Part shown: positions 24,094-32,996 of the stretch, piece by piece
Position numbering within the stretch: the stretch's first letter is position 1
Layout: each line of letters begins with the position of its first letter
Assembly: GCA_020845635.1 (NCBI GenBank)
Contig: JADLFI010000042.1
Coordinates: 1-64,000 of the forward strand
Source of the DNA: Bacteroidia bacterium
Lineage (GTDB): Bacteria > Bacteroidota > Bacteroidia > UBA4408
Direction: 5' to 3'
DNA: 64,000 bases
Notes under the pieces: model-generated
Databases searched by the model: none
Told to the model about the DNA's origin: nothing
Seen by the model: only the letters and a program-made list of their open reading frames with translations
Translations under genes and position numbers: made by a program

Positions 24094-27000
24094 ATGATCA
24101 ATAAACTTTTGTGGATTAGGCTTTTGCTTTTATTTAGTATAGTTGTGATATTTCAAAGAAGCCAGGCTCAACCCTTAACACCCATAAGCCCTAAAAACGG
24201 GTTGGTAACACCTAGCGATTCTATTTTGTTACGTTGGAACAAAATGAATAATGCCACTTCTTATCAACTTAAATATAGTACCGATAGTACTTTTGCAATT
24301 GGTGTAAATACTATTAACATCGGCCTACAACTGAGCTATTGGCTAAACAATTTACAAAGTAATAATACTTATTTTTGGCGTGTTGATGCAAACACACCTA
24401 ATGGCATTTATATTGGAAAAACAAGTAAGCTCACTGTTTTTAAACCTACCGACCTCAACGGATGCCAATTATGGTTGCGTGCCGACACAGGAGTGATACT
24501 AAATGGAAATTATGTTGAAAGTTGGCAAGATTGCAGTTCTAACACATTTGTAGCAAGTCAGGCTACCGCCTTGCGCAAACCTTCTTATATGCCTAATTTC
24601 ATTAATGGATTGCCGGCATTGTCTTTTGATGGAAATGATTGGTTGATGCTAAGTAACCTCCCTTTTGGAGCCACTGTTCAGGGTTTTATGATTTGTCGTA
24701 AACCTAACACATCAACGCCTCACGGTCAGTATTTAACCGGTCCTGATTATAATTTTGAATTAACCGACAGCTCCTGTTCTGTTGCATTAACGGGTGGCTT
24801 GGTAGGTTCTTTTAGCTCAACATCATGGAATCAGTTGAGTTTAATAAGAAGTTCGGGCAACTCTGCTGCCATGTTGAATGGAAATACTATTGGAACGCTT
24901 AACACCCCTTTAAGTCCTATACTGCCGGGGAATTTAACTATAGGTAGCCGCGACCCTGCATTAAATTTTGCTTCACCGCTTGTGGGTGAAATAAGTGAGA
25001 TAGTTATTAATAATAGTGTAATGAGTCCATTGCAAATAAGCCATACTCAAAAATATTTAATGGATAAATATTCGCCATCCTTATCAATAGGAGCCGATAC
25101 GGTAATGGTTAATACATTTTGCCCCTTTACCATTTATGCTACTGAAGGTTTTAGTAGTTATTTATGGTCAAACGGAAATACAGGTCAAAGCATTACGGTT
25201 AGCAAGAGCGGAGTTTATTATGTGACAGTTACAGATGTTTTTAATAGAATACAATCAGATACTATTATTGTAACTTTTCCTGAAATTCAGAGTTTGAATG
25301 AGCATATACTTTGTGCCGGAAGCCAGTTAAATTGGAATACAGGGCTTGGTTTACCTTATAGTTTTTTATGGCAAAACGGCAACACTCAATCAGATTTTCA
25401 AATAGTTCAAGGTGGAAATTACTGGGTAAAAGTTACTGACTCTTTAGGCTGTAGTCGTTATTCAGATACAGCACATATTGTAATAGATAACTTCCCCAAT
25501 ATTGCTCGCTTGGGTAATGATACAACTTTGTGTGCAGGCAATTTTATTAAGTTGATTAACGGAGACTCATTAGCTCTTAATTATTTGTGGTCAAACGGCT
25601 CACAACATGATACGGTTTTTGTTACAAATTCAGGCACTTATTGGGTTGAAGTTAGCGATAGCAATAATTGTATAGCCCGCGATACCATTAATGTTATAGT
25701 ATCGGGTGTGGCGCCAACGGCAAATTTTTCGGCTTATAATGTTTGCATAGGTTCAGATATTGAGTTTCATGATTTGTCAATGAGTGCGCCTAATGACAAT
25801 ATTATTGGTCGAGCATGGAACTTTGGAGATGGTAATTCTTCTACTGATTTAAATCCTATACACTTATATAACAATCCGGGTATTTATGATGTTTTTTTAC
25901 ATATACAAAGCGCTTCGGGTTGTGGTGCATCAGCACACAAAAAAGTACATGTTGCAGCGCATCCAATAGTTGACTTTACAATTACAAATATGTGTAATAA
26001 GCAGCAAACAGAATTTTTGAATAACAGCAATATGAATGGCGGACATATTGATAACATATCGTGGCACTTTAACGATCCGCTAAATCCAAATTTTGTGGGG
26101 TACGGTCAGCAAATCAGCTACCAGTATAATCAAACAGGATATTATAATGTGTTAATGATTTGTCAGACAACGGAAGGTTGTACCGATTCTTTGACCAAGA
26201 AAATAAAGATTAAAGCATCACCCCAAGCAGCAATGGAACATACCCCAACTTGTGTAGGCGATACCGCTATTTTTAAAGAGATTAGCTCATACCCCTTTCC
26301 TCATTATAATATATACCGACAGTGGACCTTCAATGATAGCATTTATTCGAACGATTTTCAACCACGTATGGTATATTCTTATCAAGGTCAATATTCTGTT
26401 AAACTAAATATTGTTGCCTCAAATGGTTGTAAAGACAGCATTACAAGAGTAGTTACCGCAGCTCATTATCCTATAGCAGGATTTAAAAATGATAATACTT
26501 GTTTGGGTGTTCCTGTTAAACTTACTGATACTACTCAATGCGATAGTTGTTTTATTAATTCATGGCTTTGGAATGTTAATGGCATAACTTTAAATAATGA
26601 TTCAGTGGTAAATTATACTTTCCCTGATACAGGAAGTTATAATATTTATTTAACGGTTAAGAATCAGATAGGATGCTTGAGTCAAGCACAAAAAAATATT
26701 CATATAAATACTTTACCTAAAGCATTAATAGATAATACTGAAGTATTTGGCGCAGCGCCTCTGGAGGTATCGCTTATAAACTTTTCTGATATAAACTTAA
26801 TAAATAGTTGGTCCTTTGGCGATGGCTCGTTCAGTAATACCTATCAGCCTACCCATACCTATAACGACACCGGAACATATCATATACAATTAATGGTTAC
26901 AGATAGTTTTGGATGTAAAGACTCGGCTCAAAAAAGCGTAAAAGTATTGGGCAATTATACCGATTTGGCTATAGTAGATGCGCAATTTACGGTAAAGGAT

Positions 27001-27549
27001 AATTATGTTTACACTGAAATATCAGTATTAAATCTTGGATCAATTACCATACGCAGTTTTGATATTTATATCAATTCAGATAATGCATTACTCAATAATT
27101 CCGAAAGTTGGCAAGGGGTGTTGCCACCGGGCGCTGCAAAGAAATTTAAACTGAATACCAAGGGTAATTTAGAGAACGAAACGGGTAAAACCGATTTTGC
27201 TTGTATAAGATTGTCAAATGTAAATCAAGGGCAAGATGATAATTTGAGTAATAACACTTATTGCTCAGCTTTTGAGTCTAATGAATTTAAAATATCTTTA
27301 ACTTATCCTAATCCGGCCGATGAGTATGTTAACTTTGCATTAATTGCTCCAATAAATGATATTATATTTGCAGAGATAATAGATATTAAAGGAAGCATAG
27401 TATATTCAACTAATGCCGAGATTATGAAAGGATATAATTTACTGCAAATTAACACCTATCAACTGGCTGGCGGAATGTACAATTGTCGAATAAGATATAA
27501 AGGGCAAAATTATAATCAAAGATTTATAGTTGAAAGGAATAAAAAGTGA
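24094..27549 (+). CDS. large surface protein with FnIII, LamG-like and PKD domains and T9SS type A sorting domain
   Basis: A 1151-aa protein with a signal peptide (LLWIRLLLLFSIVVIFQRSQAQ). In order: a fibronectin-III-like module (about 30-125); a LamG/concanavalin-like module (about 130-325, LWLRADTGV...SWQD); Ig-like repeats with the motif YLWSNGNT...SGVYYVTVTD (about 335-545); and several PKD-type modules (WNFGDGNSSTDLNPIHLYNN, WSFGDGSFSNTYQPTHTY). The last 75 residues begin YPNPADEYVNF and end YNQRFIVERNKK, the T9SS type A sorting domain that directs export across the outer membrane and usually attachment to a surface glycan. The true start is ATG 24094; the TTG at 24064 is too close to the promoter. 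The adhesin-like role is inferred. Followed at 31 bases by a glycan-modification block. Confidence 0.88.
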   Translation: MINKLLWIRLLLLFSIVVIFQRSQAQPLTPISPKNGLVTPSDSILLRWNKMNNATSYQLKYSTDSTFAIGVNTINIGLQLSYWLNNLQSNNTYFWRVDANTPNGIYIGKTSKLTVFKPTDLNGCQLWLRADTGVILNGNYVESWQDCSSNTFVASQATALRKPSYMPNFINGLPALSFDGNDWLMLSNLPFGATVQGFMICRKPNTSTPHGQYLTGPDYNFELTDSSCSVALTGGLVGSFSSTSWNQLSLIRSSGNSAAMLNGNTIGTLNTPLSPILPGNLTIGSRDPALNFASPLVGEISEIVINNSVMSPLQISHTQKYLMDKYSPSLSIGADTVMVNTFCPFTIYATEGFSSYLWSNGNTGQSITVSKSGVYYVTVTDVFNRIQSDTIIVTFPEIQSLNEHILCAGSQLNWNTGLGLPYSFLWQNGNTQSDFQIVQGGNYWVKVTDSLGCSRYSDTAHIVIDNFPNIARLGNDTTLCAGNFIKLINGDSLALNYLWSNGSQHDTVFVTNSGTYWVEVSDSNNCIARDTINVIVSGVAPTANFSAYNVCIGSDIEFHDLSMSAPNDNIIGRAWNFGDGNSSTDLNPIHLYNNPGIYDVFLHIQSASGCGASAHKKVHVAAHPIVDFTITNMCNKQQTEFLNNSNMNGGHIDNISWHFNDPLNPNFVGYGQQISYQYNQTGYYNVLMICQTTEGCTDSLTKKIKIKASPQAAMEHTPTCVGDTAIFKEISSYPFPHYNIYRQWTFNDSIYSNDFQPRMVYSYQGQYSVKLNIVASNGCKDSITRVVTAAHYPIAGFKNDNTCLGVPVKLTDTTQCDSCFINSWLWNVNGITLNNDSVVNYTFPDTGSYNIYLTVKNQIGCLSQAQKNIHINTLPKALIDNTEVFGAAPLEVSLINFSDINLINSWSFGDGSFSNTYQPTHTYNDTGTYHIQLMVTDSFGCKDSAQKSVKVLGNYTDLAIVDAQFTVKDNYVYTEISVLNLGSITIRSFDIYINSDNALLNNSESWQGVLPPGAAKKFKLNTKGNLENETGKTDFACIRLSNVNQGQDDNLSNNTYCSAFESNEFKISLTYPNPADEYVNFALIAPINDIIFAEIIDIKGSIVYSTNAEIMKGYNLLQINTYQLAGGMYNCRIRYKGQNYNQRFIVERNKK

Positions 27550-27580
27550 TTTAAGTTTATAAACAAATTAAGAAAAAGGT

Positions 27581-28468
27581 TTGATAAGGATTAAAAGGTT
27601 TCTTCAGAAAATATTGATGTTTTTCCGCTTATTTTGTTGGAAAAATATTCCCTTTTTACGACCTAAAAATGTGAAAATAAAAGGTAAGCTATTCTACGAT
27701 TTTAGGTCTTCCTTATTTATAGATAACAAATCGGAAATAGAAATAGATGGCAATTTTGATATTACCGGGTCGCAGGTAATAATAATAAACTCAAGCCTTG
27801 AAGCGGAAAAAATTGACTGTTTAAATGTGCAAATAAATCTATACGATTCAGAAGTTAAGATAAAAAATTATTGCCAATTACGAAATGGTAATATTCATAT
27901 AAAAAAATCAAAAGTAAAGGCCGGAAACAATATGCGTTTGCTTGGAATGAGTGCAGTTTTTAATGATGCCGAAGTTAATATAGGCGATTATTTTTTGGGG
28001 CAAGCTGTACTCTATCATCAACCTGCAATAACTATACATCATGGAAAGTTTAGTTGCGAAACTAATTGCCGTTTGCAGGCTTATATCAATATTGAAGATG
28101 GATATTTGAAGTTAGGTTCCAATGTGTTTATCAATCACGGAACTTTCTTATCATGCCGTAAGCTTATCAGTATGGATGATTACACCATGATTTCGTATGA
28201 CAGTGTAATATTTGATAACAATTCGCACCGCACCGAAGCTGAGAAACGTAGAGAAGAGGTAGCAGCGGGCTTTCCTAATGGCGCTATTCAAAATGAGAGC
28301 AATCGCCCTATTTGTGCTGATATAATTATAGGTAAAGATGTGTGGATAGGTGTGAGATGTTTTGTGCTAAAAGGCGTTACAATTGGGAATAACTGTATTG
28401 TTGCAGCCGGCACCAAGGTTCTGAAAGATATACCGGAAAATACTATATTTACAGGAAAGAAAGCATAA
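27581..28468 (+). CDS. hexapeptide-repeat (left-handed beta-helix) acyltransferase
   Basis: A 295-aa protein with a basic, hydrophobic N-terminus and a long irregular beta-helix. The C-terminal part is a clear O-acetyltransferase of the maltose/galactoside acetyltransferase type: IFDNNSHRTEAEKR, then IIIGKDVWIGVRCFVLKGVTIGNNCIVAAGTKVLKDI. The catalytic histidine is probably that in NNSHR. It likely acetylates a sugar of a surface glycan. The start is TTG at 27581; an ATG at 27617 is the alternative. It is two bases from the FkbM gene, so co-translated with it. Confidence 0.82.
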   Translation: MIRIKRFLQKILMFFRLFCWKNIPFLRPKNVKIKGKLFYDFRSSLFIDNKSEIEIDGNFDITGSQVIIINSSLEAEKIDCLNVQINLYDSEVKIKNYCQLRNGNIHIKKSKVKAGNNMRLLGMSAVFNDAEVNIGDYFLGQAVLYHQPAITIHHGKFSCETNCRLQAYINIEDGYLKLGSNVFINHGTFLSCRKLISMDDYTMISYDSVIFDNNSHRTEAEKRREEVAAGFPNGAIQNESNRPICADIIIGKDVWIGVRCFVLKGVTIGNNCIVAAGTKVLKDIPENTIFTGKKA

Positions 28469-28470
28469 GT

Positions 28471-29211
28471 ATGCCAGTAATAAGCAAAATAAAGAGTAGC
28501 ATTGTTAGCAATGTTGTGAAGTTACTGCCATCGTTTGTTAAAAGCCGAATAATTGATGATTATAAACAAAAAATAAAATATCGGATGGTAAGTTATGCAC
28601 AAGAGGGCGAGGATTTACTTTTAGAGAATATTTTGAATTTTTCAAAGAATGGATTTTTTGTTGATGTTGGGGCGCACCATCCGGTACGTTTCTCAAATAC
28701 TTATAAACTGTATCTTCAAGGTTGGCGTGGCATCAATATTGACCCGGCACCCGGTAGCATGAAAAAATTTGAAACCATGCGTCCCGAAGATATAAATTTA
28801 GAAATGGCTATTGCCGCTTCCGAGAAACCAATGACATATTTTGTATTTAATGATAGTGCCTTGAATACTTTTGACGAGGAAAAAAAGAATAAGATAATAC
28901 AAAACAGTTCATATAAAAACATATCACAAATTAAGGTTAATACTACAACTTTAGAAAAAGTATTGAACAAATATTTACCTGCTGATGTAAAGATTGATTT
29001 TATGAACATTGATGTGGAGAATATGGAATTAGAAGTACTAAAAAGTAATGACTGGAGCAAGTATCGCCCTAACATTTTGTTGATTGAGAATATTAAGGAA
29101 GATTTGAGAGAAGTTTTAAATTCTGAAATAACCCTTTTATTAGAGCAATATCAATATAAGGCTGTGTGTAAAGGATTCAGAAGTGTATTGTATAAGTTAG
29201 TAATGAACTGA
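28471..29211 (+). CDS. FkbM-family methyltransferase
   Basis: A 246-aa SAM-dependent O-methyltransferase of the FkbM family. The diagnostic features are SYAQEGEDLLLENIL, the SAM motif GFFVDVGAHHPVRFSNTY with downstream GWRGINIDPAPGS, and MNIDVENMELEVLKS, followed by RPNILLIEN. FkbM enzymes commonly methylate sugar hydroxyls in antibiotics and surface polysaccharides. Its position between an acetyltransferase and a Wzt-type ATPase suggests it modifies the exported glycan, possibly its non-reducing end (inference). The gap to the next gene is 52 bases. Confidence 0.88.
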   Translation: MPVISKIKSSIVSNVVKLLPSFVKSRIIDDYKQKIKYRMVSYAQEGEDLLLENILNFSKNGFFVDVGAHHPVRFSNTYKLYLQGWRGINIDPAPGSMKKFETMRPEDINLEMAIAASEKPMTYFVFNDSALNTFDEEKKNKIIQNSSYKNISQIKVNTTTLEKVLNKYLPADVKIDFMNIDVENMELEVLKSNDWSKYRPNILLIENIKEDLREVLNSEITLLLEQYQYKAVCKGFRSVLYKLVMN

Positions 29212-29263
29212 AAAAGAATAATTGTAGTTTTTGCGTTTGAATTAAGGAAATATCATTAAGAAC

Positions 29264-30565
29264 ATGGATAAGGGATTGGCAATAAAAGTTGAGAATTTAC
29301 ATAAGCAGTATCGTTTGGGCTTGGTAAGTACCGGAACACTTGCACATGATTTAAACCGTTGGTGGCATATCGTAAGAGGAAAGGAGGACCCTTATCAAAA
29401 AGTAACCATTACTAATAATCTTAAACTGAAAGACAAGCAAGACTTTATATGGTCATTGAAAGAAATTAATTTTGAAGTAAAGCAAGGAGAAGTGTTAGGA
29501 ATTATTGGCCGTAACGGTGCCGGTAAATCAACACTTTTGAAAATACTCTCAAAAATTACTACCCCAACTATTGGTAAGGTTTATTTAAATGGGCGCATTG
29601 CATCATTGCTTGAAGTAGGCACCGGTTTTCATCCCGAGCTTACCGGACGTGAAAATATTTATATGAATGGTACCATTTTAGGAATGCGCAAAAGTGAGAT
29701 AAAAAAGAAGTTTGACAAGATAGTTGATTTTGCAGGTGTTGAGTTATATATTGATACTCCTGTAAAAAGGTATTCTTCGGGGATGTATCTCCGATTGGCA
29801 TTTGCTGTAGCTGCGCATCTTGAGTCAGAAATATTAATTGTAGATGAGGTGTTAGCTGTTGGCGATGCCGAGTTTCAAAAAAAATGTTTGGGTAAAATGG
29901 GCGAAGTAAGTAGAGGTGAAGGGAAAACAGTATTGTTTGTGAGCCACAATATGGGGGCAGTACAATCATTATGCCACAGAGGTATTTTGTTGAATCACGG
30001 AAGTATTAGTTATGATGGAGCTATTGAAGAAACGATTAAAACATATCACAAATCAATTGTTTCAATGCTTCAGCAAACCTATTTGGCAAACCGAGACGAC
30101 AGGGAAGGGAATGGGCAGTTGAAACTAACATCGTTTAAAGTAAACAGTGTTGAGTGTAATAATATTATTAAAATTGAGTGCGGAAATACCATATATTTTG
30201 ACTTGGAGATTGAAAGTATTGAAGCAAGTAAAGGCGACAAAATACTTATAGGAGTTTATGACGAATCGGGACAAAGATTATTATTTTTAGATAGTAGTTC
30301 TGAAAAGCTGACTATTCATTATAACAAGGGATTAAATGATGTGCGAGTTACGCTTCCCGAAGGCTTCTCACTGGGTATTGGTCAATATACTATTAATACT
30401 ATTTTGTATAAGAATATGGAAATAGCTGATTACTTACAGCAAGTAGCTATAGTAGAAATTGTGGAAGGGGACTTCTATAAAATAGGGAAAAACGTTGTAA
30501 ATCATGCCCGAATTTTTGTTAGAAGTTCATGGAAAATTAATCATACAGGAGAGATATTAAACTAA
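29264..30565 (+). CDS. wzt: Wzt-type polysaccharide ABC exporter ATPase with C-terminal glycan-recognition domain
   Basis: The 433-aa nucleotide-binding subunit of an O-antigen/teichoic-acid type exporter. Residues about 5-250 are the ATPase: Walker A GIIGRNGAGKST (80-90), signature YSSGMYLRLAF (170-180), Walker B EILIVDEVLAVGDAEF and the switch His in LFVSHNMGAV (H228). Residues about 275-430 form a beta-rich extension of the Wzt C-terminal type, which in E. coli O9a recognises the capped end of the O-chain. The permease follows, an order reversed from the usual wzm-wzt. The gap between them is 92 bases. Confidence 0.92.
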   Translation: MDKGLAIKVENLHKQYRLGLVSTGTLAHDLNRWWHIVRGKEDPYQKVTITNNLKLKDKQDFIWSLKEINFEVKQGEVLGIIGRNGAGKSTLLKILSKITTPTIGKVYLNGRIASLLEVGTGFHPELTGRENIYMNGTILGMRKSEIKKKFDKIVDFAGVELYIDTPVKRYSSGMYLRLAFAVAAHLESEILIVDEVLAVGDAEFQKKCLGKMGEVSRGEGKTVLFVSHNMGAVQSLCHRGILLNHGSISYDGAIEETIKTYHKSIVSMLQQTYLANRDDREGNGQLKLTSFKVNSVECNNIIKIECGNTIYFDLEIESIEASKGDKILIGVYDESGQRLLFLDSSSEKLTIHYNKGLNDVRVTLPEGFSLGIGQYTINTILYKNMEIADYLQQVAIVEIVEGDFYKIGKNVVNHARIFVRSSWKINHTGEILN

Positions 30566-30657
30566 ACACTTTATACTTTTAGGTTTATGTTAAGAAATAC
30601 TTCTAAAACAACTTTTATAAAGAATAAAAGATTAAATGTATTTGAACTTATTTAATT

Positions 30658-31506
30658 ATGAATAAATGGACTGAAGAAATATCTCCTCATCACTCCTTGT
30701 TAGATTTAAAACTTGGAGAACTATGGCGTTATAAAGATTTATTGCTGATGTTCGTGAAACGTGACTTTGTAACGTTTTACAAGCAAACTATTTTGGGGCC
30801 TTTATGGTTTTTTATACAACCATTAATTACCAGTATAATTTTTCTGATAGTTTTTGGTAGAATTGCCAATATTAGTACTGATGGGGTTCCGCACTTAGTT
30901 TTTTACTTGTCAGGAGTTACACTTTGGAATTATTTCTCTGATTGCTTCAATAAAACAGCTAATGTTTTTAAAGACAATGTCAATATTTTTGGGAAGGTTT
31001 ATTATCCTCGCTTAATTATGCCTTTAAGTATTGTACTATCAAACCTAATAAAATTTTCTATTCAGTTTTTTTTATTTCTGTTGGTATGGGCTTGGTACTA
31101 TTTTAAAGATTATAATTTACAACCTAATATGGCATTGTTACTAATTCCGTATTTGCTTTTTTTAATGGCAATATTAGCCCTTGGTTTAGGAATGATTTTC
31201 AGTTCTCTTACTACTAAATATAAAGATCTTGTTTTTTTACTATCCTTTGGCATTCAATTGCTAATGTATGCCACACCTATTATTTATCCTCTCAGCATTA
31301 TAAAAAATAACTCTCCTTGGTTGCTCCGCTTAGTTCAACTTAATCCATTGTCATCAATAGTTGAAACTTTCAGGTATGGTTTTACCGGTAGCGGAAATTG
31401 TAATTGGTATATGTTAGCCTATAGCACCATTTTTGCTTTTATTGTTCTTTTTGTGGGCGCCATTGTTTTCAATAAAGTAGAAAAAAGTTTTATGGATACT
31501 GTTTAA
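30658..31506 (+). CDS. wzm: Wzm-type ABC-2 polysaccharide exporter permease
   Basis: The 282-aa inner-membrane subunit with six predicted transmembrane helices and the typical cytoplasmic start LGELWRYKDLLLMFVKRDF. It is followed by YKQTILGPLWFFIQPLI and the late NPLSSIVETFRYGF, both standard for ABC-2 O-antigen exporters. It is the partner of the Wzt-type ATPase just upstream. It ends the five-gene co-directional block that began at 24094. No terminator hairpin was seen after it. Confidence 0.92.
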   Translation: MNKWTEEISPHHSLLDLKLGELWRYKDLLLMFVKRDFVTFYKQTILGPLWFFIQPLITSIIFLIVFGRIANISTDGVPHLVFYLSGVTLWNYFSDCFNKTANVFKDNVNIFGKVYYPRLIMPLSIVLSNLIKFSIQFFLFLLVWAWYYFKDYNLQPNMALLLIPYLLFLMAILALGLGMIFSSLTTKYKDLVFLLSFGIQLLMYATPIIYPLSIIKNNSPWLLRLVQLNPLSSIVETFRYGFTGSGNCNWYMLAYSTIFAFIVLFVGAIVFNKVEKSFMDTV

Positions 31507-31644
31507 TGGAGCACTTATTTATTGGCTTGAACTCATTCTAAAAGATTGAAATGTTTTATATGTAAGCCCAATCTATACTTTGCTTAAAAAATGTTTATAT
31601 GATGCAAGTGATAATTATTTTTAGTATCTTTACTACATAAGCAG

Positions 31645-31668
31645 TATAGTTTTGCTAAACAAACTATA
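31645..31668 (+). promoter_or_regulatory. pdxH promoter (-7 TAGTTTTG) inside an 8-bp inverted repeat
   Basis: TAGTTTTG (31647-31654) matches TAnnTTTG. The perfect arms TATAGTTT (31645-31652) and AAACTATA (31661-31668), spaced by 8 bases, overlap the -7 element and the expected transcription start. They could be an operator. Confidence 0.45.
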
Positions 31669-31689
31669 ATACACAATTACCTTAATATT

Positions 31690-32346
31690 ATGCAAGATAT
31701 CAATAAAGAAATAGTAGGACTTAGACAGGAGTACAGTCAATCACAATTAACCGAGAGTGATGTTTGTAAAAATGCTCTTGATCAATTTAATAAGTGGTTG
31801 GAACAGGCATTAAAAGCTTGCGTTCCTGAGCCGCATGCCATGAATTTGTCAACCGTTTCAAAGGAAGGTAAACCAAGTTCAAGAATTGTACTACTGCGGG
31901 GAGTTGAAAATAATGGTTTTGTCTTTTACACCAACTATCAAAGCCATAAAGGAACTGATCTGAACGCTAATCGTTTTGCTTGCCTGAACTTTTTCTGGCA
32001 GGCTTTAGAAAGGCAAGTTAGAATTGAAGGAATAATAGAAAAAAATGACCTTAAAACCGCTACCGAATATTTTCACAGTCGCCCACGCGAGAGTCAAATA
32101 GGAGCATGGGCTTCTACTCAAAGTAAAGTTATCAATAGCCGAAAAGACATTGAAGATGCTTTTCAGTATTACCAGGATAAGTTTAAGGATACTCCGTTAA
32201 TCCCTAAACCGGAATGTTGGGGCGGTTTTGTTCTTCATCCCGAAACAATTGAATTTTGGCAAGGTCGCCCAAGCCGTTTACATGATAGGATAAGGTATAG
32301 TAAGTTGTCAAACAACGAATGGAAAATAGAGCGATTGTCGCCTTAA
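31690..32346 (+). CDS. pdxH: pyridoxamine/pyridoxine 5'-phosphate oxidase
   Basis: FMN enzyme using oxygen to make pyridoxal 5'-phosphate. The 218-aa protein has the family motifs MNLSTVSKEGKPSSRIVLLRG, FYTNYQSHKGTDL (FMN phosphate site), FFWQALERQVRIEG, SRPRESQIGAWASTQS, and the C-terminal EFWQGRPSRLHDRIRY with the catalytic Arg and His, followed by WKIERLSP. It is 23 bases upstream of acpH and probably co-transcribed. An inverted repeat overlaps its promoter. Confidence 0.97.
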   Translation: MQDINKEIVGLRQEYSQSQLTESDVCKNALDQFNKWLEQALKACVPEPHAMNLSTVSKEGKPSSRIVLLRGVENNGFVFYTNYQSHKGTDLNANRFACLNFFWQALERQVRIEGIIEKNDLKTATEYFHSRPRESQIGAWASTQSKVINSRKDIEDAFQYYQDKFKDTPLIPKPECWGGFVLHPETIEFWQGRPSRLHDRIRYSKLSNNEWKIERLSP

Positions 32347-32369
32347 TTGTAGGAGAACTAAAAAATGTT

Positions 32370-32942
32370 ATGAACTTTTTAGCACATCTATATTTATCCA
32401 AACGAGCTGATGATTTAATGATTGGTAATTTTATTGGTGATGCCGTAAAGGGAAATAATTTTAATAATTATTCTGAAGGCATTGCTCATGGGATAATTAT
32501 GCACCGCAGTATTGATAGTTATACTGATGCTCATCCGGTGGTTCATCAGAGTAAAATGCGCTTGGTTCCCCGTTATAAGAAGTATGCCGGTGTTTTGGTA
32601 GATGTTTTTTACGACCATTTTCTGGCTAGTAATTGGAATCAGTATCACCAAACTCCATTGTTAGAATTTGCGGATAAGGTTTATAAACTGATGCAGGATA
32701 ATATACAAATACTACCTGCAAAAAGTCGCGAAATGCTGCCCTATATGATTAAATATAATTGGTTGTTCAATTATAGCAAAATTGAGGGAATTAAGAGAAC
32801 TCTAACAGGCATGGCAAATCGCACCAGCTTTATTTCAAATATGGAATACGCCACTGAGGAGTTAGAATATTTCTATGATGATTTTCAAAAAGAGTTTGAG
32901 ATGTTTTTTGCTGATGCTATAATACAATTTAGGTCATACTAG
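32370..32942 (+). CDS. acyl carrier protein phosphodiesterase-like (AcpH/DUF479 family)
   Basis: A 190-aa helical HD-like protein. E. coli AcpH removes the 4'-phosphopantetheine arm from acyl carrier protein. Family features seen are the start MNFLAHLYLSKRADDLMIGNFIGDAVKG, the HGIIMHRSIDSYTDAHP block (metal-binding His, and Asp in the same stretch), VLVDVFYDHFLASNW, and a C-terminal FYDDFQKEFE. The frame extends to 32319 inside pdxH, but the family begins at ATG 32370. In Bacteroidota the activity itself has not been shown for this protein. Confidence 0.87.
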   Translation: MNFLAHLYLSKRADDLMIGNFIGDAVKGNNFNNYSEGIAHGIIMHRSIDSYTDAHPVVHQSKMRLVPRYKKYAGVLVDVFYDHFLASNWNQYHQTPLLEFADKVYKLMQDNIQILPAKSREMLPYMIKYNWLFNYSKIEGIKRTLTGMANRTSFISNMEYATEELEYFYDDFQKEFEMFFADAIIQFRSY

Positions 32943-32996
32943 CCTAACATTACTTCAAATATTTCTTTTTAAATCCGGCAAAGAACTTATATCAAA

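Noticed and set aside
28716-29075. 119-codon minus-strand frame
   Set aside because: Shadow of the FkbM methyltransferase gene.
24094-31506. Complete O-antigen biosynthesis cluster
   Set aside because: No glycosyltransferase, nucleotide-sugar or initiating transferase genes are present in the block; only modification and export functions are seen.
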